NCBI GenBank assembly: GCA_008330645.1
Contig: VLTN01000037.1
Coordinates: 276,869 to 340,868 of the forward strand
DNA: 64,000 nt
Direction of reading: 5' to 3'
From: Cafeteria roenbergensis
Taxonomy: Eukaryota; Sar; Bigyra; Bicosoecida; Cafeteriaceae
Shown here: piece by piece, positions 31,344 through 42,463 of the stretch
How positions within the stretch are numbered: the first letter of the stretch is position 1
How the letters are laid out: the number at the start of each line of letters is the position of its first letter
Position numbers and translations under genes: made by a program
The notes under the pieces: model-generated
Told to the model about the DNA's origin: nothing
Database searches by the model: none
What the model saw: the letters and a program-made list of their open reading frames with translations, nothing else

Positions 31344-33508
31344 ATGGAACTCGGCGGAGACCTTGTGCTTGGCTTTGGCGCGGCGGAGGCTGGCCACGCG
31401 CCTCTGTGGGACCCAGCGACTGGAACGACGATGGCAACCTTTGCTTCTCAGCCGGTGCTGCCTCGTGGTGAGGCCGCCGCCGCGTGCGAGTCCCTTGCCG
31501 TCTGGGCCGCGATTTGGGGTGTGCGCGGCCGCCTCGCTCCGCTGGCGCCGGTCCAAGCGCGACCCGCGGAAGCGCGGAGGGCGGGGCGGGGCTGCAACCG
31601 AGTGAAGCAGAGGCCGCCGTGGCCAGCCCGCTCAAGGCCACGAGGCATCGAGACCCCTGCGCGCTTGGCGTCGTTGTCCGCCCGCTGTTTGGGATTTCAC
31701 TCGCTCTGCTCCAGCGCGTCCCTTCGCCCTCGCGTCCTGCCGCAGCCGTGGCCGTCGTGCCCGAGGCGTCCACGGACAAGTGTGTGCTGCGTGCGCCCGC
31801 TCACGTCATCGGCAGCTCGTCTCGCAAGCCCCAGCTCATGAGCTGGAAGTGGGGGTCTGACGCCGTGTCCCTGCGCTGCGCTCAGGCGGAGACGATGCTG
31901 AGCGTGGCCGTGGACCCCACCGGCGTCTGGGTGGCCGCTGGGGGTGTTTCCGGCAACCTGTACCTGTGGCGCGCAGGCGACGGCGCACTCGTTCGGGTGA
32001 CCAGGGCCCACCTCAAGCCCATCTCCGCCCTCACCTTTGCGGCCGACGGTGTGCGCGTTCTCACCGGGTCGGAGGACTGCACCGTGCGCTCCTGGTCCGG
32101 GGTCAGCCTGCTCGACGCCGACGCCGAGGCCGACTCCGCGTACCGCCCGGAGGCGCAGCACACGTGGCGTGGCCACACCCTGCCCGTCACCAGCCTGCGA
32201 CGCTGCTGGGGCTCTGGCCCCGACGCCCCCGTGGCCTCCACCTCGCTCGACTGCTCCGTTCGCCTGTTCCGGCCCGTGTCCGGCACCGTCCTCGCCGTGG
32301 TCTCGCTCCCCTCGCCTCTCTACTGCTCCTCCGTTGACATGCGCGGACTCAGGCTCGTCCTGGGTGCCGGTGACGGTTCCGTCTTTGTCGTGCCGCTTCG
32401 CCGCGAGGCTGCCACCGAAGACGTCGACGTCGCCGGAGCCGAGGCTGGGCTGGAGGTGGCGTCGGGCCTCCTGGCAGCGGTGCCGCCCGCCCATGTGTCG
32501 TCGTCGTCCTCCTCCTCCTCCTCTTCCTCGGCCTCCTCGTCGTCGGCTGCCGCCGCCCCCGCCTCTGCGCCGCTCGGCGCAGCCTCCCAGCTGGCTCCCG
32601 CGGTCCACGCCGCCCTGGACCCCAGCTGCTCCGGCCTCGAGATCGGCTCGGCCTCCCTACTCGCTGGCCACCGCGCCTGCGTCCACGACGTTGTGGTCAC
32701 TTCGGACGGCGCCGCTGCCATCACCGCCTCGGCCGACGGCACCGTGCGCGTCTGGGACCTGGCGTCTGGCCAGGAGACCAACGCCCTCACCGGCCTCACC
32801 GGGGCAGCAACGGCTCTGGTGCTGGTGCCGCGTGCCTGCGCACCGGTCCAGGGCGCTCGCGTGGAGCCGCTGGCTCCGCTCGCGGCCCTGGCCAAGCACG
32901 CCGTCCCTCTCTCACAGCGCCGCGAGGCCCGGCGCGACACCGACGGCATCGACCTCTCGGCCGTGCCGGTGGCCAAGGCGCTCGTGCCGGCCGTCGGAGG
33001 AGGCCTGCGTGCCCCTGCAGTGGGCGTTCTGGGGAGCGAGGGCGCCGCCGACGATCGCCTCGAGCGCGCAGCGGCCACGCACCGCCGCGCTGCAGCTGAT
33101 GCTGCTCGCGCAAACAGCGGGGCTGTCCTCGCCGCTGTTGCAGCGCTGCGTGCTGGCGACCCCGCAACGGCTCTGCGCGCCTGCGGCCTGGATGATGTGG
33201 CGACTGCAGTGGGGACCCGTCGCCGGGCGGTCGGGGGCAAGGCCAGCGGGCTCAGCATCGAGATGGGGTCAGACGAGCCGGCGGGCGCTGCCGCAGGCGC
33301 AAAGCGTGCGCGCGCGGCGGCAGCGGCCTCAAACGGATCGGCCGCCGCGGCCGCCGCCGTCAGTTCCGGCGCTGCGTCGCCCGACGCGGACGCCGAGAAG
33401 GAGGCCCTTCGTGCCCGCGTGGCGGAGCTCGAGAGCGAGGCCGCGCGCTGGAAGCTCGTGAACAGCAAACTCGTCGCGCGGCTGCGGAGCGCCGGATCGC
33501 AGCTCTGA
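31344..33508 (+). CDS. WDR18: IPI3/WDR18-like WD-repeat ribosome biogenesis protein
   Basis: IPI3/WDR18 belongs to the Rix1 complex, which acts in ITS2 processing and 60S export. Exons 31344-31467 and 31746-33508 join in phase 1 to give 628 aa (human 432). MELGGDLVLGFG...LWDPATGTTMATF matches the first blade. Later blades include VAVDPTGVWVAAGGVSGNLYLW, LTFAADGVRVLTGSEDCTVRSW, VASTSLDCSVRLF and VVVTSDGAAAITASADGTVRVWDL. A poly-Ser loop lies between blades 5 and 6. The C-terminus ends in a short coiled coil (EKEALRARVAELESEAARWKLVNSKL), as in WDR18. Extra length is Ala-rich linker. The ATG at 31158 would overlap AsnRS, so 31344 was chosen. Confidence 0.85.
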
Positions 33509-33758
33509 CCGGCGTGCCGGACAGCAGCCAGGACCCCCCCTGCGCCTCGTCTTCAGCAGCGCCTGCTTCAGTGTGCGTGTGTGGTGGTGGTGCAACGTTC
33601 AAGATTGCGCCGATTCCCAGTCCAAGCCTCTGCAACAAGCGACGCCACGCCATCACGCAGCTGACCTGGCGAGAGCAGGGCCGTGCCTGGCCCTGCGCTG
33701 GGTCTCGCCAACGCGCTGGCAGGCCGGCACCTTGGAAGCGCCGCTGCTTCCCCCCCGC

Positions 33759-36700
33759 CTACGCCTTGCGGAAGCGCTTGGTCGATCGCAGGCTCCCGTA
33801 GGAGGCGCGAAGGCTTGCAGCGAAGGAGCCGCGCGACCCGGCGGCAGCAGCTGGCGCTCCGGTGCGCCCCCCAGGACGGCGCCGGGCTTGGCGCGACGCG
33901 AGGGAGGGGGCTGCCGGGGGGGGCATCCTGGCCGCGGAGTTCGCAGCCGCCGCCTCCCTCGCCACGGCCAGCCTCGCAGCTTCAAGCCGATCCTCCTCGC
34001 GCACGGCCGAGCGGGCGCGCCGCGACTGCAGAGCTGCTGCCGCCGCCGTGGGACCGGGCACCCGGAACCGCGAGGAGGAGGCCGCCTGCCGCAGCGCGGC
34101 TAGCTCGCGTTGCAGCTCTGCCGTGCGACGTTCTGTGGCCTCAGAGACCTCGCCGGGGCCCCGAGTGGCGGCGCTTCCTGCCCCGGGAGAGCTACCCTGA
34201 CCCACAGCGGACAGCAGCGCGTCCGCCCTCGCCCTGGCGGCAAGCGCACGCTCCGAAAGGCGCTGCTGCGCCGGCGCTGCCGGGCTGCTGCGCTGCGAAG
34301 CGACTGTTCTTGGCATGCCTCGCAGAGGACTTGCGCCTGCATCCGCGCCGGCGGCAAAGGCTGGGGCGGCGCCTGGCGGGAGGGAAAAGCGGGAGACGCT
34401 CCGCCTCTCGCTGTCAGACCAGTTGGACGACGCAGGGGACGCAGCGGCCGATCCTGCTGCGGGCCGGGACGCCGACGCCTGCAGTCTCTGCAGTTCTGCC
34501 AGCGTCTGCTCCAGAGACGCGATCGGCGCTCCGTCAGGGCCGCGGAGGGGGTCCCCGTCGGGCCCCAGCAGGACTGGGTCGCTCACCAGGATGCCCCAGG
34601 TCACGGGCGGGTCAAGAGGCAGCACAACGGCCCCAGGCCGGCGCAGCGCGCCGAGGGGTGCAGCACTGGCAGTGGTCCCGCGGAGGAGGAGGTCCGCTGG
34701 GGAGACGGGGGCGTGGCCGCTGGCCGCCACCGGGCCGAGGGCCTCAACGGCAGAGCAGGGCACGCCGCTGCCTCCCACCACAGCCACGGGGAGGGGCGTA
34801 AGGGCCGGCATGCGGAGGCGCTCGGGGACGCGCTGGGACCCCCTGCCGGGGGCGGCACCGCGGGAAGTTGCCGAGGGCTGGCCACTCGAGGAGTCCATCT
34901 CTGCCAGCGCGTGAAGGTCCGCGCCTGCGGGGAGAAGCCCGACGGGGACCCCGGGGGGCCCGCGGCGACGCTCGGCACGGGCCCCCTTTCGGGCGCTCCC
35001 AGCTCCGCCGGAGGGTCCGTCCGCAGCGGCCTCGTCGTCGCTGCCCGCGTCCTCGAAACTCTGCCGTTGGCGCCCCTGCTCCATCAGCGCGGCCTGCAGC
35101 GGGTCGCGTAGGGCCTTGGCAGCGGCGGAGGAGGGGTCCAGGCGCGTCGCCCGCTTCTGCAGGACGCGCGGCGGGATCAGCTGGCCGCGGTCGCCCAAGC
35201 GGTACGAGGGCTCCACCCACCTCACCAACGCGTCGGCAGCAGGCAGGCCGTCGGCCCCCCCTGCGGCGGTGCGATGGCGGAGCTCTGTGCCTGCCCACGG
35301 GACAATGGCGCCGGACGTGCGAGCTGCCGTAGACTGCGATGCTGCCGCGGGGGCGACCGCCGCCGGAGCGGCCAGCTGCATGGAGTGCGCTGTCACAGCG
35401 CTGCGAGCCGACGAGGACGCCGCCGAGGACGCGGCCGGCGCTGTCAGGGCGGCCCCGCTGCCACCGTTGCCTCCGCCCCTGGCAGCGCTGCTGTGCGCTG
35501 GTGCGTTCGCGAGAAGGAGGGCGTCGGTGGTCGTGGAGCTTCCTTGCCTCGCGAGCGACACCGCGTCCCTCGTGGAGCCTGTGGCTAGCGTGAGAGCCGC
35601 TAGCAATCCCGCGGACGGCCGCAGCGCCCCCGAGGACACGTTGCAAACGTCGTTCGACACGCTGAGCTCCGGCTGGAAGAAGAGCTGGTTGCGGGGCCGG
35701 TGCGTGGACGCCGCGCCCAGGAGCAGCGGCGGAGGCGCCGAGCGAGGCAGCGGCCCCTCGCCTGACGCCGCGCGGTGCCCTGCAGGCGTGCGGGCACCCC
35801 CTGCGGCGTCGACTGTGTCGGCCGGGGCACGGTCCCACCCCGCGGACACGCCCTCCACATGCGCTAGGTTCAGCTTGCCAACCCCGGCGTCGCGAAGCCG
35901 CTGCTGCTCCTGCCGCTGGTCCAGCAGCGCTCGAAGGGCGCCGCGGTGGGCCGGATTGGCCGACTGCATCAGCCGCGCCGCAGAGTCGTGCCTCTCATAG
36001 ACCCACCAGAGGCGCTCCCGCCGCTCGGCGGCCCGTCTCTCCTCCGTCCGGCGGAAGGAGGCGTCCGCCTCGCTCTCGAACTCCGCCAGGAAACGGCTAA
36101 GGGACACCGTCGGGTCCGACGCCATCTGCAGCGCCCTTGCAGCGCCTGCCGCCTTGGCAGAGGGCGCGGCCCGCTTCGGCCGGGGCGGGGCTGAGTCGCC
36201 TTGCGCCGCACGCGGCCGTTTCTGTCGCCGAGTTCCCGCCCCTCCTCCGTGCTGAGGGCTGCCTGAGAACGCGGCTGCAGCCCCTCTGGCGCCACGACCA
36301 CCACCTCCGTCCTGGCCGTCGCCGTGGCTGTTGCTGCTGCTGCCTCTTGCCGGGTCATCCGCCCTGGGGCGCGGAGAGCCGCGCTCTGACTCAGGTGCCA
36401 CGTCATCCAGCAGCCGTGAGGCGGGATCCAGGCCTGCATGGCCCGAGTCAAGCGTGTGACCGTCTGGGAGCGCTGAGCGGCCCTCAGCACCCTCTGCCTG
36501 TGCGGTGAGTGCCGCTGTCGGACCGTCGCGCTGGCCAGACTGCAACGTCGGGGAGCGGAGGCGGCGGCTCCTGCTGCGCCCCGCAGACGACGACGACGAC
36601 GACGACGACGATGCGACCGTCAGCGGGGCCACTTGCGGCGCTTCCTCAGGCGCTGGCGTGGCGATCGCGTCTGTTCGGCGGTACCGCGGTTCGACCCAGC

Positions 36701-37055
36701 GCTCGGCGTCTGCCAGCTGCCGCGCATCTCCGCTCTCAAGCGCCTCCACCCAAGCCAGCTGCTGCTCCAGCTGCGGCAGGTCCGGGAAGTACTCCCGCTG
36801 AATGATAACTGACAAGGACCGCTCGAAAACGTCCTCGTCCAGGGCCGTCCGGGCGCCAATGCCTGGCCTGCGCCGCGCGGCTTGACGGAGTGCGTACACG
36901 GCGGCAGGTGCCAGGGTGGGCCCAGCGGCCTGGGCCTCCCGCTCGCGCCTGCGGCTGTCTCTGGACGGCATCACGTGCCATGGCGCCGGGTTTGCAAGCC
37001 GCTCAAGCGCTGATGCGTCCAGGCTGGCATCGTTCCGCCCGGGCTGAGCTGCCAT
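33759..37055 (-). CDS. ESS2: ESS2 (DGCR14/Bis1)-like spliceosome-associated protein
   Basis: ESS2 is a nuclear factor of the spliceosomal C complex. Single exon, 1098 aa, about twice the human length (476). The N-terminal signature ALDEDVFERSLSVIIQREYF continues PDLPQLEQQLAWVEALESGD. The second signature VSLSRFLAEFESEADASFRR continues with a Glu/Arg helix ending LWWVYE. A third family block is PPVTWGILVSDPVLL, followed by GTPLR/GMPRTVA-like short motifs. The basic tail ends SLRSTKRFRKA. Blocks occur in family order but are separated by long Ala/Ser/Pro-rich low-complexity inserts, including poly-Ser at about residue 160. It is divergent from KRR1 across 378 bp. Confidence 0.87.
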   Translation of the reverse strand: MAAQPGRNDASLDASALERLANPAPWHVMPSRDSRRREREAQAAGPTLAPAAVYALRQAARRRPGIGARTALDEDVFERSLSVIIQREYFPDLPQLEQQLAWVEALESGDARQLADAERWVEPRYRRTDAIATPAPEEAPQVAPLTVASSSSSSSSSAGRSRSRRLRSPTLQSGQRDGPTAALTAQAEGAEGRSALPDGHTLDSGHAGLDPASRLLDDVAPESERGSPRPRADDPARGSSSNSHGDGQDGGGGRGARGAAAAFSGSPQHGGGAGTRRQKRPRAAQGDSAPPRPKRAAPSAKAAGAARALQMASDPTVSLSRFLAEFESEADASFRRTEERRAAERRERLWWVYERHDSAARLMQSANPAHRGALRALLDQRQEQQRLRDAGVGKLNLAHVEGVSAGWDRAPADTVDAAGGARTPAGHRAASGEGPLPRSAPPPLLLGAASTHRPRNQLFFQPELSVSNDVCNVSSGALRPSAGLLAALTLATGSTRDAVSLARQGSSTTTDALLLANAPAHSSAARGGGNGGSGAALTAPAASSAASSSARSAVTAHSMQLAAPAAVAPAAASQSTAARTSGAIVPWAGTELRHRTAAGGADGLPAADALVRWVEPSYRLGDRGQLIPPRVLQKRATRLDPSSAAAKALRDPLQAALMEQGRQRQSFEDAGSDDEAAADGPSGGAGSARKGARAERRRGPPGVPVGLLPAGADLHALAEMDSSSGQPSATSRGAAPGRGSQRVPERLRMPALTPLPVAVVGGSGVPCSAVEALGPVAASGHAPVSPADLLLRGTTASAAPLGALRRPGAVVLPLDPPVTWGILVSDPVLLGPDGDPLRGPDGAPIASLEQTLAELQRLQASASRPAAGSAAASPASSNWSDSERRSVSRFSLPPGAAPAFAAGADAGASPLRGMPRTVASQRSSPAAPAQQRLSERALAARARADALLSAVGQGSSPGAGSAATRGPGEVSEATERRTAELQRELAALRQAASSSRFRVPGPTAAAAALQSRRARSAVREEDRLEAARLAVAREAAAANSAARMPPPAAPSLASRQARRRPGGRTGAPAAAAGSRGSFAASLRASYGSLRSTKRFRKA

Positions 37056-37433
37056 TCAGGCGGAGCGCTCGTTCCAGCGGCCCAGATTCCGCCCGGGCAA
37101 GGCGTAACTCCCCTCCGGGCTTGATGCTCGCCTTTTGGCCCCAGTTGTCACACGCAGGGAAGACCGGAGTGTCAAGGGCGGCCAGCGGGGGTGCGCGGTC
37201 GCCGCTTGCAGCAAGCCATGGCCGCCCGGCAGAGCCTGCAGAGCCGCAAGAGTGAGGAGCAGCGAGAGCGCGTTCGGCGGCCACCTGGCGCCCGCCCTCT
37301 CGGCCACCCGCAGTGACAATCCGTGCGAGGGAGCCTCGAGTTCCAGCGCATCCCGCGTAGCAGGCACCCGTCCCGAACGCCTCGCGCCTCGGCCGCTATC
37401 GGTTCGCCTGGACTTCCGTGCGAACAAAAAACA
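37056..37433. other. Divergent promoter region ESS2/KRR1
   Basis: 378 bp between two divergent RNA-biogenesis genes. The last 12 bases before the KRR1 ATG are A-rich (acaaaaaacaATG), unlike the rest of the region, and would favour initiation there. No TATA box or other motif is convincing. Confidence 0.45.
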
Positions 37434-39065
37434 ATGTCGTCGTCCTCGTCCTCCTCCTCCGCCGCGCGCGGTGCTGACGCCGCCGCGGCAGCTGACGGTG
37501 GCGCCGACGGCGCCCCTGTCGTGAAGAACCACAACAAGTACCGGCGGGACAAGCCTTGGGACCACGACGGCATCGACCACTGGGCCATCCCAGAGTGGGA
37601 CCCGGCCATGATGAAGCACAGCCTCGTTGAGGAGTCCAGCTTCGCGACCCTCTTTCCCCAGTACCGCGAAAAGTACCTGCGGGAAATCTGGCCTGCGGTC
37701 ACCAAGGCCCTCGAGGTGAGCCGCGCGAGCCCCAAGAGTGTGTCCCCGCTGCCCAAGCTGCAACCTCGTGCTCGGCAGCAAACGTGCAGCTGGCCTCACA
37801 AGCGCGCCGAGCTGTGGCACTGCAGCTGGTTTGGCGGGGGTGGGCGTGGTGCTGGTCGCGCCACAGGGAGGCGTCCTCGTCCGTCGCCCCGCCCGACGGT
37901 CCTCCGGCCGGCCATCCGCGAGGCATCGGAGTTGTCAACGCTGCACCGCAAGTCCACCCTTCTCCCCAGCGTTTCGCCCCCTCCCCCAATCCCGCTCCGA
38001 CCTTCGCAGGCCCAAGGCATTGCATGCGAGCTGAACCTGGTCGAGGGCTCGATGACGGTGAAGACGACGCGGAAGACTCGCGACCCGTTCATCATCCTCA
38101 AGGCCCGAGACCTCATCCGGCTGCTCTCCCGCTCCGTGCCCCTGGCCCAGGCCCTCCGCATCCTCGACGACGACATGCAGTGCGACATCGTCAAGATCGG
38201 CGGCATGGTCCGGAACAAGGAGCGCTTCGTGAAGCGCCGGCAGCGGCTGGTGGGACCCGAGGGCGCGACGCTCAAGGCTCTCGAGCTGCTGACCGAGACC
38301 TATATCCTGGTGCAGGGAAACACCGTGGCCCTCATGGGGCCCTGGAAGGGCCTCAAGGTTGTCCGCCGCGTGATCGAGGACTGCATGGACAACATCCACC
38401 CCGTCTACCACGTGAAGGCGCTGATGATCAGGCGGGAGCTCGAGAAGGACCCGAAGCTCAAGGAGGCGTCGTGGGACCGCTTCCTGCCAAAGTTCAAGAC
38501 GAAGAACGCCCGCAGGAAGCGCCCCTCGGCCCCCGACGCCGCCAAGGCAGAGGCCAAGGCCGCCGCCGGCTACACACCCTTTCCGCCCGCCAACCACATT
38601 GTGCCCTCCAAGCTGGACAAGGCCATCGAGAGCGGTGAGTACTTCCTCTCCGAGCGCCAGCGCAAGCAGCGCAAGGAGGCCGAGCGCCGCGCGAAGGGCG
38701 CCACCGCCCGCGCGGAGAAGAAGCGCGAGCACGCCAAGGTGTTCGAGAACCCGGATGCCGCCGGGGCCGACGCCGACGACGGCGGTGAGGCGGCGCGCGA
38801 GCGCTCCCACGCTGACTCCAAGAGCGAGGCTGCCGCCGGGGCGGAGGAGGAGCTCAGCAGGCTGACGCGCAAGCTCAAGGGCGCAAAGGGCGCCGCTGCG
38901 GCCCCTGCGCCGTCCAAGGGAGGCGCCGAGGCGTACCTTCTCGGCGGCGCCCCGGCCCGCGCGCCGAAGCGCGGCCGCGAAGACGATGCCGGCTCTGCGG
39001 ACGCCAAGAAGGCCCGTAAGGAGAAGAAGGCCAAGAAGGAGAAGAAGAGCAAGAAGGACGCGTGA
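37434..39065 (+). CDS. KRR1: KRR1 small-subunit processome component
   Basis: KRR1 is a KH-domain protein needed for 18S rRNA processing. Exons 37434-37715 and 38010-39065 are phase 0 and give 445 aa. Conserved blocks include [39 protein letters not shown], then [40 protein letters not shown] and the KH loop region [36 protein letters not shown] follows. The C-terminus is a Lys-rich tail ([17 protein letters not shown]) typical of nucleolar proteins. Intron 1 (294 nt) is a stop-free multiple of three, and skipping it joins ALE to AQGIACELN exactly as in homologues. The first residues are a Ser run. Confidence 0.96.
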   Translation: MSSSSSSSSAARGADAAAAADGGADGAPVVKNHNKYRRDKPWDHDGIDHWAIPEWDPAMMKHSLVEESSFATLFPQYREKYLREIWPAVTKALEVSRASPKSVSPLPKLQPRARQQTCSWPHKRAELWHCSWFGGGGRGAGRATGRRPRPSPRPTVLRPAIREASELSTLHRKSTLLPSVSPPPPIPLRPSQAQGIACELNLVEGSMTVKTTRKTRDPFIILKARDLIRLLSRSVPLAQALRILDDDMQCDIVKIGGMVRNKERFVKRRQRLVGPEGATLKALELLTETYILVQGNTVALMGPWKGLKVVRRVIEDCMDNIHPVYHVKALMIRRELEKDPKLKEASWDRFLPKFKTKNARRKRPSAPDAAKAEAKAAAGYTPFPPANHIVPSKLDKAIESGEYFLSERQRKQRKEAERRAKGATARAEKKREHAKVFENPDAAGADADDGGEAARERSHADSKSEAAAGAEEELSRLTRKLKGAKGAAAAPAPSKGGAEAYLLGGAPARAPKRGREDDAGSADAKKARKEKKAKKEKKSKKDA

Positions 39066-39209
39066 GCGGCGCGGCAGCCCGAGGGGGTGAGCAGCGCGCA
39101 GGCGTCTGCGGCCAAGCGCGCCTCCCGCGCGGGAGCAGTCAGTCCCTCTGCTTGAGGGCACCGGAGTTGCCAGTGCGGCTCCCTGCACGCGTTGGTGTGC
39201 TCCTGCTTG

Positions 39210-39288
<79 letters not shown>

Positions 39289-39485
39289 CCGTGTGTGGGT
39301 TTGGGCGAGGGTGCGAGCGTTTGGCGGCCGCGGCCGAGCCGCTAGCTCCAGCAGCGCATCGGCTGAGCCCAGGGGCGCTTGCGGCCCGACCCGAAGCAAG
39401 ACTTGCGTTTCATCAACAGCGCGTCGACTGACAGTCTCGCTCAATCCACTCTGTTCAGCGCCGGTTGGGTTGGAGCTCCGCATCG
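39066..39485. other. Convergent spacer between KRR1 and SDR39U1
   Basis: 420 bp holding both 3' ends and the long CT microsatellite annotated separately. Nothing else recognisable is seen. Confidence 0.5.
39214..39284. repeat. (TC)n microsatellite
   Basis: About 71 bp of uninterrupted TC dinucleotides, followed by a short GT-rich stretch (gtgtccgtgtgtgggt). It is the longest simple repeat in the window. It lies 3' of both neighbouring genes, just after the KRR1 stop. Confidence 0.98.
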
Positions 39486-40917
39486 CTAGCCGTGGGTTGC
39501 CGGCTCAGTGGCGCTGTGGTACGAAACCGCGGACTTGAGCGCCGTGCGGATGTCGTTGTGCCAGAAGCGGAAACCGCTGGCCAGCAGTGCGGTTGGCACG
39601 GCCCGCTGCGACACGAGCAGGGTCTCGTCGCCCATTTCGCCAAACACCCCCTTCACGACCGGCGTCGGCAGCGGAATCAGCGCAGGCCGTCCGAGCGCCC
39701 CCCCAAATGCTGACGCAAACTCGGCCGACGTGCAGGGATTCGGCGCGCACGCGTTGACCGGGCCCTCGAGCTCCTCACGCTGCGGCGCGGAGGCGGGGCA
39801 TTCGGGACAGAGGGGCGCAAATGCTTCAAGGAAGCCTGCGTCGAGAGCGCGGTCACGGCGCTTGCAGCCGTAGCAAGGGGCGGGGGTCCCGCTGCCCGAC
39901 CTCCCCGGCGCCGCCCGCGCACACGGTGGGCTTCGCTGTGCACTGAGCCGCTCAAGCGGCGCCGCCAGCAGGCAGCCTCTCTCACCTGGACGGAGTGCTC
40001 GATGGCGCGAACGGCGTCGCCAAGCGTGATCCAGCTCATGTACTGCGATCCGGGCCCCACCGGCCCGCCGAGGCCGAAGAGGTAGGGCATGTAGAGCTTC
40101 TGAACGACGCCCCCCCGGCTGGACAGCACCACGCCAAAGCGCAGGTTCACGACCCGCACGCCGCAGTCGGCCGCCGGCTGGGTCTCGCGCTCCCACACCT
40201 CCGCAACGTCGGATAGGAAGCCAGCGCCCTTGCTGGCATCGTCGTCGAGCACGGTGTCCCCACGCGAACCGTAGTACCCCACACCCGAGGCAGACACCAT
40301 CACCGAGGGAGGGGCCTTCAGCGACGCCAGGGCCTTGGACAGGAGCTTGGTGCCTGCGACTCAAGGCGCGCAGGACGGGAGGGGGCACCCGTGCAATACT
40401 GCATGTTGATGACGGCCCGGCAGTTGGCGTCGGGCACCCCACGGCGCCCTTGGGGTCGATCCGGGGACTCCAGCTCACCTCGCCGCCGGCTCTCCATGAT
40501 GCGATGGCGCTTCCTGTCCGACCAGCGGCCGACCAGGCCGCCAAGAGTGGAATCACCGTCCCCAATATTCTCGCCTGCGGGAGACCGGGGCGGGAGACGG
40601 GGCCGCGGGTCGGGCACGCGTTCCGCGGGGCCGCAGCGGCGACACTCACCGTCGGCAACGTCACCGGGCAGCATCGGCTCACCTGCAAGGTGCACCACGG
40701 CATCGAACCCCTCAACCCTGTCAATATCGATGCGCATCTCGTACGGGTCCCAGAAAACCTCGTCTGGGCCCCTGGGGTCGTGCCTGACGAGCCTGGAGAT
40801 GTGTGGCGTCAGGCCGGTCGAAGGCTTCCGCAGGCTGTCGATCAGCGCCGTTCCGACCATACCGCTGGCCCCTGACACCAAAATGCGCGCGCGCTTCGCT
40901 GCCCCGGCGACGGCCAT
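39486..40917 (-). CDS. SDR39U1: SDR39U1/YfcH-family epimerase-like protein
   Basis: Atypical short-chain dehydrogenase, NAD(P)-binding; the substrate is unknown throughout the family. Exons in coding order are 40917-40650, 40574-40479, 40353-39986 and 39779-39486, giving 341 aa. The dinucleotide motif VSGASGMVGTAL is at about 14-25. HLAGEPM, the split NI...GRWSDRKRHRIMESR, SASGVGYYGSRGD and SYMSWITL-type QYMSWITLGDAV are the family landmarks. The C-terminal DUF1731-like tail contains RPALIPLPTPVVKGVFGEMG and LLASGFRFWHNDIRTAL. The four exons rebuild the usual order with no gap. Intron 1 (75 nt) is the shortest in the window. It lies downstream of the E2 gene on the same strand. Confidence 0.9.
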
Positions 40918-41087
40918 GCTGGGCTCGCCTCCCGCTTGGGTGCGATGAGCGGACGAGATGTTTGTGTGCGGCGGCGGTGCTGCTCTGCCAGCATCACCAC
41001 GTGTGCGCCGGCCAGATTCCAAGCACAATATGGGGAAGCAAAACGCACAACACCGGCGCGCACCAGCCGCCCGTGGACCGCGGCTCG

Positions 41088-42234
41088 TCACTGCCACGTA
41101 GTCCGTCGCTCCCTCCTCCAAACGACCACCCCCTTTACGTGGCTCTCGGCGGGGGATGCGGCTGGCGGCGCCGCCCTCAGCGGCCTCCCCGGTTCGCGGC
41201 GAACGGTGCTGGTGATGCCCCCGCGCAGCTCTGGGCCCGGGGCTGCGCCGGGATCGGCCGGCGCCGCATCCTCCTCCGCGGTTGCTCCCTTGCCTGCTTC
41301 GAGCCCAGTCGACTCTCGCGGCCGCTTCGAGGCTCGCGCCGCACCGCCGCCACCACCACCCAGGGCGTACCGCTTCGTCCAGTCCGTGGCAGTCCGCGTG
41401 AACTCGGCGCGGTTCCGCCTGCGCAAGCGATGGGCAGCGCGCTCGTGCAGCCGCGTCCTCAGCGCCCTCGGACGCGTCGCCGGACACCTTGGCATGCCTC
41501 TCCGCCCCCGACCCGGGAGCGCGCGCGGCAGGTGTGGTCACCGTCGGCTCGGCCCTCATCCCGGCGCTCGCCAGCCGCTGCCGCCATCCGTCTGGGCGCT
41601 CACCTGTACAGGCTTGTGGCCTCGGCGTCCAGCCCGTCTGCCGCGTTGGGGGCGCTCAGCAGGCTCCTCAAGCTCACCAGCAAAGGACCGACCCCCATGG
41701 ACGGTTGCCAGTCGCCCTGCGCGTCCGGGGAGTCCAGGCTTGAGGCTCGGAGCCAGCTCGTGAGGCCACCGAGGCCGCAGCAGGGGAGCGCGCTCCGTCG
41801 CGCCGCCAAGGCAGCCGGCTCACCTTGGGGGGCATCTTCAGCACGCTGGCGCAGATGGTCCCCGAGCGCTTATCAATGTTGGGGTGATACACCGGCGTGA
41901 GGAACCTTGCTATGGGGGGCTCGAAGGGGTAGCGCGGGGGAATTCGAACCTCCATTCGAAACTGTCCGCCTGCGTAGGGGGTGTCCCCCGGCCCTTCCAA
42001 AGCTGCGACGGCGAACAGAGCGAGGGACGCGACGAGGGCGCGCTGCCCTGGGGGTGGACGACAAGGGCGCGTCGCAAGCGCGTGAGCGGGCAAGCGAGGC
42101 GCAGCCAGCTGTGTGACCGACGCACTTGCCTCGACGAGCGAAGGGTCGTCGGCCGAGCCCCAGCACGCAATTCCCTCCAGCGGCTCAGTGCCGAGCGCGC
42201 CGAGCTCGCGCAGGAGCCGGCGCTGGGCAGCCAT
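41088..42234 (-). CDS. UBE2T: Ubiquitin-conjugating enzyme E2, UBE2T-like
   Basis: E2 enzyme; animal UBE2T works with the FANCL ligase in crosslink repair. Exons in coding order are 42234-42126, 42002-41824, 41716-41604 and 41418-41088, giving 243 aa (human UBE2T 197). It has [25 protein letters not shown], then the HPN motif at 76-78. The catalytic Cys is at about 87 in [13 protein letters not shown], followed by [30 protein letters not shown] matches UBE2T's LKLPPKGAWRPS. The fourth exon restores [18 protein letters not shown], the last E2 helix. A disordered basic tail of about 90 residues follows. Intron 1 uses a GTGCGT donor. Pathway membership is inferred from the family; no FANCL is visible here. 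An upstream in-frame ATG at 42294 is possible. Confidence 0.85.
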
Positions 42235-42463
42235 CTGGGACGACGCGTCGGGAGTGGAGTTTGCAGTTTGGCAGCAAACGCAATTGCTCGTCATTGTTTG
42301 CAGATTGCGCTCGATTCCGACGCACTCTCAATCGCACACCGGGCGGCGCACGGCAGCAGCGCGCCACCACCGAGCTGGATCACTCGTGAAGCGCGCAGAA
42401 TAGTGGGCAGCGGGCTTGTCCTCCTGTCCCCTCCCCCCCCCCCCCTTGTCTTGCCCATGCCGG

